Below, one piece after another: positions 29,901 through 31,702 of a stretch of 48,137 bases of DNA. How positions within the stretch are numbered: position 1 is the stretch's first letter; every line of letters starts with the position of its first letter. The notes beneath the pieces were generated by a model, which was not told the origin of the DNA, ran no database searches, and saw nothing but the letters and a program-made list of their open reading frames with translations. Both the position numbers and the translations under genes were made by a program. The stretch comes from Candidatus Ancaeobacter aquaticus (lineage in GTDB: Bacteria; Auribacterota; Ancaeobacteria; Ancaeobacterales; Ancaeobacteraceae): contig JAVCCP010000033.1 in NCBI GenBank assembly GCA_030765405.1, positions 1 through 48,137 on the forward strand. The letters are read 5' to 3'.

Positions 29901-31471
29901 GAATCAGCCTGTATTTTGGTGACACGGGGAGACACAACAATATAGGACACCCCTTCTTTATACAAACCTTCGGTAATACCATTTGTATGGAAACCGCCTG
30001 TTACCAATATAGCGATATCGGTATCATATTTTTTCATAGCTGATAAAGTGTTTTTCACAATCGCTTTATCACGTTTCAGTGTGGTCACATAAAAACTTTC
30101 AAACGCATCAATATTCTTATCAACAATAGATAATGACGGGTCTTTTGTGTAAGATAACCCGTATTTTAAGGCTTCTTTCGAAATAAACTCTGCAATACGC
30201 GAAATCGTTATTTCTTCTTTATGTGCTTTATAATCTTTGAGCTCATCACTGGTAAGCTCAAGGTTTATTAATTTTTCAAGTGTCTGCACCTTGGTACTAT
30301 TAACAACAAACAGTTTCTGTTCAGCCGTTTTTACATAATGTTCTGTAATAGTTTTATACAAGCTGTTTGTTTCATCAACGAGTGCTTGTTTATCAATACT
30401 CTTATACAAGGTAGTAAGCGTTAAATATCTATTGAGATCACCATATGCGGATGTATCAAGTCCTGATTTAAGACATAGTGTCTCAAATAGTTCATAATAC
30501 TCGATTGCACTTAACTGCCCTAACCTGAATTCAACACTTTTTGCAACAAAATATGTCGCATCCTCTTTATCCAAAATAGCACTCAATTTTTCAGTGAGCA
30601 CAGTTCGATCCGAATCAACTTTTCTAAAATCTATACCTTTCTCTTTTTGCAAAATAGCGCGCACAACGGCAATATTTTTCATATTGTCAACATTCACACC
30701 GAGTTTTTTGGCAACCGTTGTAATATACCCACACCACCCGGTAATAGATATTTCGCTGGTATTAAATTTCTCCTTTTCAGCGAATAACTGGTTAACCTCC
30801 GGTAAAAATACCTGTTTTTGAATTTCAGCAAGAATATTCTTTAGGATGTTAATCTGACCGAGAACTTCATTTTTTGTTTTTTGCGCGTTCCTGAAATTAC
30901 CAAGGTTCTCGAGATAGAGATCCCTGTTTTCAATACCGTAGAGACCGTCAGGATAATTATATTCTATGGCAAAAGCTTCCGCCCCGCTTAAGAAACCCTT
31001 TTTCAGGAATTGCTTAACAAGTATATGCTTTATCTTGTTATCGGGATAGGCGACATATTGGGCGACATTCAAAGGACCTTCTGCACCTTCTACAGCTACA
31101 AGCTTCATTGACGGGCCGATTTTGCTCCGTTTTAGATTCTTTAGTATCTTTATCAGATTTACTTGCGCTTCATAGTTGGCATGAGAGTCCTGAATATGAA
31201 TAATTGCTTTGTTTTCTTTTCCATAGAATTTCGACTTTATCGTCGCAAAACTTTCTGAGATGTTCCCCTGCACATAGTTAAACACATCTTGAGTTGTTAC
31301 CGCACCGATATCTACTGGAGGCACTGCTTGGGAAACTGCATTTGTAACGTTTGCATTGTTCATTGTCGTATAGCCAGATGCCCAGAGACAATTTTCAAAC
31401 ATGAATATAATGGCAATACTGAGGGCGATTGTTCTGAATATAAACCTGTATTTATGGTAACAATTTATCAT
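2912..31471 (-). CDS. Giant multidomain envelope protein: GT2 synthase, TolC-like repeats, glycosidase-like domain
   Basis: One uninterrupted ORF of 9,519 codons. Its ATG has an AAGGG ribosome site 8 nt upstream and a consensus-like promoter 50 nt further; a terminator follows the stop. Approximate residue order: signal peptide 1-32; ChaN/EreA-like domain 80-545; helical coiled coil 845-3500; HEAT-like repeats 3503-3628 and 3835-3951; membrane helices 4150-4232; GT2-type catalytic domain 4300-4660; many membrane helices to 5030; anchor helix 5090-5112 with a helical hairpin; six TolC-like halves 6058-7325; coiled coil to 8370; six-hairpin glycosidase-like domain 8378-8800; LysM-like 8807-8857; membrane helices 9041-9171; soluble tail. 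The ends and linkers look periplasmic, while the GT2 domain should face the cytoplasm. The likely role, inferred, is synthesis and export of a glycan by a single envelope-spanning chain. No close described relative is recognised. The uniform coding style and absence of stops argue against an assembly artefact. Confidence 0.93.
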   Translation of the reverse strand: MINCYHKYRFIFRTIALSIAIIFMFENCLWASGYTTMNNANVTNAVSQAVPPVDIGAVTTQDVFNYVQGNISESFATIKSKFYGKENKAIIHIQDSHANYEAQVNLIKILKNLKRSKIGPSMKLVAVEGAEGPLNVAQYVAYPDNKIKHILVKQFLKKGFLSGAEAFAIEYNYPDGLYGIENRDLYLENLGNFRNAQKTKNEVLGQINILKNILAEIQKQVFLPEVNQLFAEKEKFNTSEISITGWCGYITTVAKKLGVNVDNMKNIAVVRAILQKEKGIDFRKVDSDRTVLTEKLSAILDKEDATYFVAKSVEFRLGQLSAIEYYELFETLCLKSGLDTSAYGDLNRYLTLTTLYKSIDKQALVDETNSLYKTITEHYVKTAEQKLFVVNSTKVQTLEKLINLELTSDELKDYKAHKEEITISRIAEFISKEALKYGLSYTKDPSLSIVDKNIDAFESFYVTTLKRDKAIVKNTLSAMKKYDTDIAILVTGGFHTNGITEGLYKEGVSYIVVSPRVTKIQADSPYLSIMMTDFSPFDKLLAHVGRRLAPQLLTALKPMEMWAEGFLTRKWKIFSDIINISGYRAALDQLFAEKKNAVRADDKGSVADCQEKIRVLCEKVGAEAHETNAKTLDNFKKIVAKDPYLSKEEKNEIITQYEKNVNSIKFDYRSIRFLGRTLLLAPVTFDWLRDDLGLPVPYDIAIAGKKTDYDDEATRTFEDFKGIVTEALESAKIPGTDYWYQVAPYRYYVIDAVARVLAMGNDEAFVKIGQNLGVLSRVIDPNELLKIIDDPARYDEFREALTQKIDDPDALKYVPDITERFLTNPVSLIKTEVPKIAVLTQEKREERASQIALLREGKYENQVAVVLEKYNTLKKTFDADIKEFDTFVNSNTMRKSTDAFAALKSIAQLKSALTNFKGFLKEAGQTVSGARKSAKSKIAELSSLYPKVTDDKKVSGRRNSIEQHINQKVEGAQNEIKLANGRSADMGKRIHELENALTALEKELNKVVDTYKEKSEQEVTAFLEKTDDARGKFKSTPEIEQKKALLETITKMINGIKTELTALYDNKVKAINSLENEYMDSALTSGVKDGIDSIKTARNGLSIEKEGTETKLAKAGGIEQEIQGIYEQELKQNRNVKLIKDSIDAVQAEFQAGISAFNKTVSVMGELSGDAIVGGLKADFDNATSIEAKKKILSGWLDTQSQADTDFAAASREALLDLKKEAKENGLKIDDSVFNNSINHLEELSDKTKKFLIVSTVISDTMIEKIESLESIASDVMKTDLEKKKTLIRRGAIKVVGDLRRDLKELDRLLSEIQTMKEVYSANETLKGKTEILSIVEKNIKDARKVVKDAFDKATKGKQNVVDTNEDMFGYVSSIIAKTDQTIAKEKTSADAKINQEALPIKDEIDTDLNQKIQKKLELVGDMTKSMQEYELQKSKFAGVVSEIKESIQEHAIATNDSIKVGIFIQMKLKIDLAKTMLPEVLKKSQERLGKLKEKHEEVLRLKDVKAELDEKIEQLSIDETDADEQLLLCNKGALTILKGIRDKVDTAAADILANLDVNIQEVTNMIEEIKEFDKEFDLQAPSLKSKAEILEQINESFNDAETKTKDALTSANIALEELKKVNESVIEDDEVSPVIAKTQQWLSKTETIVKSDLNAARLIKEEKSQQFKDLSKEFENMKERLGEISNLFTAQLKKIDATLDGLAELKNTFDKDSRLSAKENMLLDAKAEISRIKKMITIYLDGRMSDIDSAASGHAYLATLEEGQKVLEFARDEIKEKANDVKDKKLTDAQNSIFAMEKESLDLYEQLEKLTPVISKLFIDSYADFEEVIDIIGEIDETVRQFEEDEIVDIKEGLAESIQEEMSQAKKKLKDSYEKSEKAFQEFREEHKVSISSIAEIKESVDGAQTEIDEKNASLDKDIAAQDGVLKGLVSEVVTIRKQEQATITALGDFEQSFDGIRNRANLLLPDVEVIKNDIDAIDDVFIRQEKGVLGEPFKSAEEDLVKMEDEYAELGVMVEELNEFKKNSNEIIVASPNVNEKITILMRSIVQERKDLSNKMNNAQNVLMSIKVDTARDVKQVNEKINSIMELARTITQKMKTFNTAPNKAIDDVVPQDVFKQIQNLLKSYLDSKNETLKLSIMKQVQDGNFAEQLGSLLRSVQSTQNALLLDLKKLKEENIGYMSIYTEQLGGLYEMYEETIDMSAQTIIDLIKSDQESLSEMSQQYARIKRERFSDKFDSMLKELSNETSIVDAKNKVDEIVTLIDKNREDADLFKTAAAVKEAKKRITDTAVNAYRLISLNEIAKLAEQITEQITPEQLSEIKNKLETLTNAALKFNYNGTKIFSQTDISEIRKNYAGSIQAVEELNTYHNKILQMKKSLADIVGFTRQYAQYPLEEQITVLSRDKIIELNEVLNAVGSELTRVTESALNNPDLNNYRKMVETNKVEINGLVQYEKETIENLFTAQKNDIFAGKADKIKADIYTLEMGDLLRRYSDIDMEGVSLEQKIDIMTKLLSDEKRAQIEAALEKSENDITSLDAWAINEPRILTERNNELIARLRNLHQNDKSMYENIMSNLEFLALELEAVKKATKAFDEIIVSVGNAIAPLKTMREEYDLRDNFISKEDYINKVNTQIRSAQNNLNNAIAIAQSTDVPVTVIGHANELKKKIEALAVEVDTLQKEYTGSYNTAQESYKKEVIAVQARLNEMYTSLEANFTKFAKEGKIDDLDKLMAGAEKVYMDGAKDLDLLLVNYDGLKEQDIRKEAAEVKKLLSAASVTLTSLQKPYLDVLVTDQQTHKAELIRKAIDEKEKAMVSVRKERERVDARIKSSAVALDELSSYFGSEMVLINADIISNINSSRESMETGKLADKEKQFRVIDVNYNELAKRVVSLDEELTGKIDQLKQEYSDVAKNNRLSVPLEMIIKHSIETARKNVDDVKDKRNEAQKQITEIKGYLAEIQEKSRFALQPLRTLDALISGKEDSIEHYKDLAGKEKTVDAKGAVVLEMKRVHEELLISLSDGVTKSDDIVKGIMSEYGSKMAVYEDVYAAINNLIKQQQDFVSTTRTDVQSITDKVSQFASNVEKLKEDKNAARKKELTDKKNARIAAENKKETEKQNIFDNLKKTATRLFNDRVIAIDNQIQSYKASDVNKTDFEIRKQKIDALGKEISIVAEQLEKETEKAREKAKAKGIASSEFEIILIQREAEIPSLTAIRSLWIQLGEVEENYKEDSPASVREKFAQDKEVSLNELFKEKLAIYYDEEINQINTNLDGIGDVKSAVTTLISRNITNVGALISFINAKEEDILDIMTVFEETADRYGTGQNLKDAINDQIEKRINKMIDQISAARELIETLDTEVKVYTDDLNEVTSIIEELGDMVSRFDDIVLNNRPITDLANLKKLNEFLAMNDISLEVAEEKLAALENSAKEELSSASRGYFNGKFKKVGERILEARKLLGALNAKYDKIARNVSGAIKRDEMRKQKFAKIEKQKLEKEDRVKREEEQIVTSLESDDVSQRLNAVGLLTGKKKAVKSALSGLVNAINDSAGTVRLGAVRALGLYKNADAALKALTESLNDKNIYVRYNAVQKLAEMDNARAAASLQEAYQTEESVLVQEAIASELIKLGKEVPVIQAHKGAGRLDERVWLDAEQFDDAWTNAKEYVDLNNALTSALESLNIDTAADKITVTARYVPRAELHGASAQFRSSPSSLDILIADDILSNYEYLAANLRLEVKKGYYPIRLTHIEAMEWPLVKEDIERYRTYLESDNLLTKREAVTLLTRLAQPKADMDDTRAKYQKKLAEDFAELTDKVRLERLKNGMNNITVIAQRTEKYTLQTHLTALLKDENPKIRMTTAEILGVIANPDTISVLAAATKDPDSDVAFAAVWALGKFKDDSEAEKAILENLKNADIIISTAASDTAAKLGLQAAIPIIQDLLKTEKSSFVRGAFENVLTKLTKGVVTPVTSLKALNEYNSALNQIEELTKTEVGGIDLGTVSLIKQFAIKFDKSESGLSVKKRIVNTVALNDHIKAIEDNLMIIEDEFIAAVEKAQNQDKLPINVIETDRYNNIQDMILSMHGKIGAWKIRVASMNTNKDMFEKELVKIGDLDEKRTIQLIDLVAKVSPLATPTVQEEVTSTSMLGSASDFFLNLLVKKAYFYAVLYSASAVIAGLISYVLSPWFINTLAAYSIGTLSASSFWLYLITNLLLFVPNLGFISFSLYFLLYGFIIAAYKDAGKPQELPTLLSKEEMIEYNPVEVTQLPFTDEGVNDVLFLTFKAALNFRSSFVESYQMYDGLPGIGKVKDRALIQFCNDGDSTEYRAAWEKANPGNVDTVLAKVRQEILDKKIDISDTDAVKELLDRIIKVKDFSTEVQRYYDEMEIKAAPFQGFKTPENLVRNIWIKAFAETYDIEYVIRPMKGRARVKGANLDNARATLKRRGIKATDYLIFDADTELVKQESMKAVRGLSKRFRQPEFKLELPYTDDLQNFIDKYPKKYSYNTTDNTLVLKGTMYKEQFKMLRKIYPTRSDKKKIKKFYKDSWGIGFIQFESYTINPQETYLSSVKSIAERGYWAFFLPLRALFGFTPCNGHNCILSEELLEAAGGWAPKGETLVAEDLDVVLRAGMRAGLRGLFATFCKLGEGSPADFMSFCVQAFKFGVGSTELLLRRFGELILPNRLKSVEKKDVITNLAKFPATLGLIMLFLLSSVMNFSKIPILYSSLAAAWTIPAVIMMSSPNSILVALVWRRQLAYDADGVAKPSRWSHLWKLVTIWIPLTAAFTGTMPYTAKGAAHAIRKTLMALPISIAEKYAIYPWMQEVEREFTIPFFNKKIEFTEKYSPMQFVYAIAGYTFLYMSGLAFTWQLVVGAGFMLLSTVTIVSNIWNFFFVTIPTFPLDLIYNKVSKNYYVGDLSNWIKKNFTMATLTDPQASFLVTLKGKPPERSVVRITWDHPFSIGYGVILLVLNSTAFIMYGSGVMGPLSLSIFLLVLISMIAAPYLFEPYLTTLFSGGYEKASKSVKMLVLMPFIALAALKFIGQQTDNDALDTILLGMAGVVGATPPDSNQSQSQIQQEAEKVVRDHWKPRYEKLRKYWSGSIKILIVVLILLVIGGGPIIETGRKWINMQQVEKARNSLKTLQEINVKLMQNDRWIIQNEKERDQAERYLKLNNILVDACRYGIKQLNTVDKLFVDEAMTDADLEVSKAVNMYNLEITRSKDYYVNLLNVLRDDMVKLGGAYSEKDLIRSLTDSYEEELRRFNDYHVKLKGDIIIIGTNRTDKTKEHLKTKKHLKILDDAETLINDEMERVEEVKREIEAALRALKKREPNASATPMRPEAFEGYKVFVYGPIDRAKKFIEWNKKVAVGRAEKLKEMHQENLVNAHAALETAIKTRTRADKNLKKHNKKVTLLKKARDKQINERDRQKIVAKTIAIETFKDDPTAIYPLLERLFDLRVPLHDESVIQELARILDTGDPIVRLNKRELVEFLKKYKQPLNEYRESKYAAIKEIIEAGVPIGDISFEDVLSPDFKNSDRFKNLKINKVRPRLEAAHAVMSALEALKSYVAEETRDLISEDITDDIKRISDSIPDFLKPELSVLEEGYAFLKDMYDVSIISRRDLLPEIELLLAKTKEAAEIETDYLTTDTREVKRTVMLTIISLGIPYRDVSYEEIDNYDFIDTYKFKGTDLKSELAFIEKVIYTLDGVKDKKISPSHFLFQYPYLAREFEADNTVGKVVFEQKLKDLKKQITEAIKNEKEDIKVVDRFLGKLRLKAPEALAFLKEKRMLQQDSEIEKEKLLSDDAEDFVINMEQLHNLSVGKFDGSIILLQNQLKKLLKNPDIVKADKERIQVVIDKLDELIKLADIKVPKVQSESETVNATRDFYPRDANLIRNAIEVMNRRLKNEGLINELLGDIRGDLNSLKDMQVIIPAIEIDRERLKIEDIFQFLNKIKKTHILNIVELQRELIHKQILKFIEVKKKYEAMPEGKPIPRTIVTQMLKSIAVPQEILEKYALESEMVRFETYAEILKKINKGIPIEKVLYKYVPIPKFAKLSPKRPVTTPLKQPPRVLGLAEAARMAVRNSNNVQRALIRVERATSEEQFDEIKLLHPGVNLLAAVDRDKGLGLGVGGTLTSSLENFEAAKLAKINIEMKDAEFQMTVRAEISKMTNLWMELFSTEAEIQSIKDLIAKVKRDGYETAIDKNYFGKTEVLDIPKAKHMVLELQKRLIKAEWRNTDLQTEIHSMLPIPDDVPIKTGINLKGEDPLKSIEKALSVLDDYKNDINPGLMGKAVNEKYLNALKRVQRAKMLPKANVGGAAIISQRGKFEPHASVSVDIPIHDSKSGLRIELSKLRLQLNEKQWVRLVKELTDRKESAEIKGQLSASMYGATIDTVGSFTDNLKKTLDEYKKGSLGIDELLKSLDEGDTIIEDKAYSLARFASANAAGYEIGRVEAPEVTRKRKGMPSRKRPEGAEPILKKYPVVTNFTSIGSLSAMLKERMLALQDYDLMMQIAETEGKVAGKRDVRANLSLIKDFPGDFRVGWEISRFTPANRNSMRRAAHAYKQQIGYKKQSFVNRIVSRGFDLAIDIQGGEKQIKVIDQAIEEMQRSLTLYKTRFKLQKEEAERLTGGLAVKKNAEVRDSTFKIRDIEKEIRIFNGKKIRLKVEIADSRAQLNAMLLQPIDTPIMVAMDLDDNSFLTGDLGGQSAQIEGYDIESEIKAQEALIVRLKNLREGIRRRSIAPDGVYVGPGGAGVNVRLGKRGKSINLSLNPVKTGLSLLKAIFGRGESRGAREKRLKAVAAKEAERIAAERQLAEMKARFPVEANKAKDRVDFTYYDLERKRIEINFVEQKIARQQQRIKTGKLDEQRAAELRLIDLRVELVKLKLDQTALLEEYNKAKYSFMRYRDIWKKEAVKVTKADKRKIVKLTMADFIKEYVSNDPKVLGMKKALQAEKKEARRVKKENPLKGAEVLRAADLVGDEMTYTTDNEIADIKVSSLKLTIEPKQVKINALRNMKMDSRVNQAQASVRVSELEARVAAMRIYVDMLQAQFKTDAAKSNYISAKKALRVVDRQYRAKLISKQALETAKAKVDVSKMQLNKEQMMMMGIERILGRYLPNVTAATKIELKEDFSQISGGSLKSLLRVIGPNELKTRSDSDIDDYLKKQLETAFAGIPQVRNAIDKMSEANIDIQIARTQRFKPVEIDIFASGILVRFPVDVSKGRKIKVEIARKALEELGEDYEETLREAKLEIQLLNNKLEGIAQQIANATDLAVTTKGTMDYTLIQFSNGLKTQDDVATTREAYFMARLAQLSAFFEFQLLKSELDTRVKQLGIDPESIKEGAEIVTPTQILGGPKALGMPGPRKVGYADILQEDYFIPEAGSIDYVVGMLKANVEMNKDISANIQRLIKAIKGKKFTKKDAGVLAIFLGERLEEVSSYVKDTKINERFTKRSKEHAALVTLREELKSKIEEHEFETDVVLKEKLIGEIAKLSAKLNADQNAFKKKMVDLLLDWSKTSPLNLTMIALLNEVNLGYGQKDDLLNLQMLVMQGSDFQRCFRNRLSDAETEKLDGLLLEARGTMQLRQQGELPELEKSEIEAVTKKAKSKKVDVDDALLLARKEKEKAQFEEINTKLQDTIQHLLTKYTTERTKLRRLENIIKEKIAYYKQQMAKIKGVKSKKKTYRKLEKAVKGLTAHAKKLRVIIKNYEGIQKSLFSIAKAKMTNNEYIYQKKILDENTEERLMKAEKNLRWFVRNLHKQYTGVHKEFTAELQKEVDDIVSKNEKRLKDIDETLETKTYDDGKLLAMLKDGLTVYATQLTEEKTANDTELKKIQKKKIAKQAYDKEKEKTLKDRNKKIKKTMRMLKLSMKSVDNAIKLYKQVEESRKKYIGAQYELLNARRVGDFESEKSALQRYNEWKTLYDTRLKNFKWLLGSTMMKVSRYQPEQVKEIITKFIDGKLKESELMEEKVIKEEERLRKRFGGDIAINETFVKNLMDLIKDNVTLSEFMAERTKLVKLYDEYRAKYELAKVKQTELDLMDPISADLDRRIEIGRSVEQNKYMIDQLEAKIAAFDSKIGSELSKPENASIREKIYSQFVDVTKNVNVKAALTTFGVKTEGYIARFYDMGLGDLINRVKKEAKSSVGTRAVKFERMLQKFDNLDVVKKLLKAKRMKARLRSLKTKVANGEFDILTNKDNEAFYNKMLMKMYGADAMAKLAITDFLDIFYNDQDALALMNEWDRDNGITEDATNKRWFIKAFNERIVPLYRKATQQYQKLLEARKEAFPHKRRLITLKAWADTVKSNEDLIAAVLAHLDPNALSSYIKFGVIRDQDIGDPTEGKKELFLRKLKEIPGKIVEIKEHLVGKDIFDFKEPHPALHTERDNLILNMRMVNGLWTTAEKTFYADLYTQARATLYQMSKGDYKDAKLTFDQINEIIETQKEQGEFKGLIPNGFDSNGRIVASDVEIGNNAWYLMSLYRYTVHEKDTAYVGMAEELVSSILERQATNGGFANTFVRDGKENNIQSAEQNIDARKSLKLWGSYFKELADKEADPVQKKKLSDQAQKIEAALRINLSWFADVIYNKKDGMFNRGVNNLTSKMVDGKRVFEDGTVDTRRALDVHSWALLSGLFEDLAKKDPKTFNAQLIYSMMTKIGTDHVKEVKYWGKYNKADYVKIKGVLAEFEVASYWDGKQVVNFEDTTHYILGLKKAVQILHTEASVLHAEGKSEEARKLQKMAVELVQKIDEYQYEILEAMTESRSYSGQYGLPMATGIKLNFDGLDIDPSLIHLTTSINSLEAESGFNVFDFEKLPDHKMVSYETQKDDTLESISDKVFGNSTRGDIIKKNNPGVDFDEPLYDGIFLLLPLFLGLRRFKEEAEEYVEEEDVTMMGNAGFKPADMEVIRGEIERLVAMIQNGTYNQQEEANYEYPLGITGLTFNFNHIPQHDAETGVIIGPGEISYTVRKMTPDKRKVFHKYTRRVILGTSRGIKLYLKKLENQKQIIELAQEKEVIRVKDLRVRRRARALEKMNILSRNIAKVWHGGIDTFRAVIEAKSVNYTVSLIVKAAAMAISIPVFVGSAVWFVLKGTYTLTLLAASGIWAGWDAISPRTKRGIYILILIVGALFAMPTVGHASTLTLTAEGAQIFNPYYFGGAIIFFLKMIQPIGTVISDLFNKIATIVPPKVIEPVVEEVVPITIPKPVVEVPKDINRDMLIKRAVQLLSEKDVLKDVLNDQEARVLLSIIIRDMMSKGASLDEAAVAIGKSPRALQFVQSLIFDMMPNMPKNAITRDALAVLAENNDESAKYLKGLIANRVTILRLDEVGAIQDALNIYAEMNYLKKSNKPIVNAKQLNDLKNYLNKILALTVVNDKLIDVIRTDDLKAVKEQLARDSQFVESAARELDKSTQQIFVDKILMSPVRNTDKISSIVIGAIDYHEARGLVGVEASDLMREKLFKGQLFTKEENTLIAEILLSKYPETVKEWIGVLIVGILIEKYESENMAQVSKNLNTPTGYTRAQPLSETYTESEGVERSN
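4892..6340 (-). other. Giant protein: six-hairpin glycosidase-like domain followed by LysM-like segment
   Basis: Residues 8378-8800 resemble (alpha/alpha) barrel glycosidases: NNAWYLMSLYRYT, an AEQNIDAR segment and VNFEDTTHYI match in order NAWLLTAINFYI, TEHNVDAF and VWFEGTGQMA of the separately encoded protein at 31703-33589. The shared ExNxDA and FExT acids are catalytic candidates. Residues 8807-8857 then fit a LysM (DDTLESISDKVFG, a following NN and an LLLP-like end), a peptidoglycan-binding module. The enzyme family number cannot be given. Confidence 0.6.
9497..13300 (-). other. Giant protein: six TolC-like (OEP-type) half repeats
   Basis: Residues 6058-7325 split into about six units of 186-235 residues, near 6058-6244, -6441, -6676, -6898, -7106 and -7325. 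Odd units begin like outer-membrane efflux proteins (LGLAEAARMAVRNSNNVQRA; KLTMADFIKEYVSNDPKV) and end in the repeat-closing pattern (LNAMLLQPIDTPI; ILGRYLPNV). Even units have a strand-forming middle and end with the typical second-half signature (LDEYKKGSLGIDELLKSLDE; FSNGLKTQDDVATTREAYF). TolC has two such halves per protomer and three protomers per channel, so this one chain carries the equivalent of a whole trimer. Confidence 0.6.
15484..16205 (-). other. Giant protein: membrane anchor with possible adaptor-like helical hairpin
   Basis: Residues 5090-5330. A single strong membrane helix (LIVVLILLVIGGG) is followed by long amphipathic helices, with a turn region reading DKLFVDEAMTDADLEVSKA. 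This recalls the alpha-hairpin of HlyD-type membrane fusion proteins, where a loop before a Ser/Asp-rich turn joins two helices that contact TolC. No beta-barrel or lipoyl-like halves could be confirmed, so the comparison is tentative. Confidence 0.35.
16127..19024 (-). other. Giant protein: membrane-embedded GT2-type glycosyltransferase module
   Basis: Residues 4150-5115. Two or three membrane helices (about 4150-4232) precede a soluble domain with GT2 landmarks in the right order: an acidic nucleotide-sugar site FCNDGDSTE (about 4310), a DxD motif in LIFDADTE (about 4446), the catalytic acid block VAEDLDVVLRAGMRAGLR (about 4611), and QAFKFGVG (about 4650) where processive synthases have QxxRW. 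About six or more further membrane helices follow. This matches the plan of cellulose-synthase-like and NdvB-like enzymes, which polymerise UDP-sugars while moving the chain across the inner membrane. The product cannot be predicted. Confidence 0.72.
19619..20965 (-). other. Giant protein: two blocks of HEAT-like repeats
   Basis: Residues 3503-3628 and 3835-3951 show repeated units of about 31 residues with the HEAT/PBS-lyase pattern, for example DSAGTVRLGAVRALG, DKNIYVRYNAVQKLA, NPKIRMTTAEILG and DSDVAFAAVWALG. Such repeats form curved protein-binding scaffolds. They sit just before the first membrane helices and could dock partners to the synthase. Confidence 0.75.
20972..28939 (-). other. 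Giant protein: about 2,650-residue helical coiled-coil region
   Basis: Residues 845-3500 are almost continuously rich in Lys, Glu, Asp, Ala and Leu with heptad-like spacing and very few Pro, Gly, Trp or Cys. No enzyme motif was recognised. The segment follows the signal peptide and precedes the first membrane helices, so it should lie in the periplasm. It would be about 0.4 micrometre long if it were one straight helix, so it is probably folded into bundles. Confidence 0.75.
29837..31471 (-). other. Giant protein: signal peptide plus ChaN/EreA-like N-terminal domain
   Basis: Residues 1-545. A basic start and hydrophobic stretch (LSIAIIFMF) ending near ASG suggest Sec export. The next domain has HIQDSHANYEAQ near residue 90, VAVEGAEG near 127 and VTGGFHTNGI near 488. 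An Asp/His-containing first strand, a strand ending in Glu and a late Gly-Phe-His strand resemble the ChaN/EreA/TraB-Tiki type of fold, whose members bind haem, hydrolyse esters or act as metalloproteases. The assignment rests on motif spacing only; the activity is unknown. Confidence 0.4.
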
Positions 31472-31522
31472 AAATGCACCCTTTTCTTGTATATTTTTTC
31501 ATAAGACACGATTTGTACCCTC

Positions 31523-31552
31523 ATTATACTGTATGGAGTAGTGGTTTGTCAA
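31523..31552 (-). promoter_or_regulatory. Near-consensus sigma70-type promoter of the giant gene
   Basis: On the minus strand TTGACA (31552-31547), an 18-nt spacer and TATAAT (31528-31523): both hexamers match consensus exactly. The predicted start near 31516 leaves a leader of about 45 nt before the ATG at 31471. A run of nine Cs lies directly upstream of the -35 box. Confidence 0.85.
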
Positions 31553-31561
31553 GGGGGGGGG
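31553..31561. repeat. Homopolymer tract of nine G:C pairs beside the -35 box
   Basis: Nine Gs on the plus strand (Cs on the minus strand) directly abut the upstream edge of the giant gene's -35 hexamer. Such tracts are prone to slipped-strand length changes. Here a change would not alter the -35/-10 spacing but would move any upstream activator or UP-element site. Confidence 0.9.
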
Positions 31562-31702
31562 CGCTTTTTTATGTAATTATTTTCATAAAAAAATGTGAGC
31601 AAAAAAGGCGTTACTAGATATTAGTGTCTACTAATAGAGGCAAAATAGGATATTCTTCATTCATTTGGAAAGCATTTGCAAAATAGTGTACTTCTGAGCG
31701 GA

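Noticed and set aside
2912-31471. The idea that the giant ORF is an assembly fusion of several genes
   Set aside because: No internal stop, frameshift, ribosome-site-plus-signal-peptide start or composition break was noticed, and the flanking promoter and terminator fit one unit. Read-level proof is still lacking.
31619-31636. A 7-bp AT-rich hairpin downstream of the glycosidase-like gene
   Set aside because: The stem is weak and lacks an adjacent T-run, so termination there cannot be supported.
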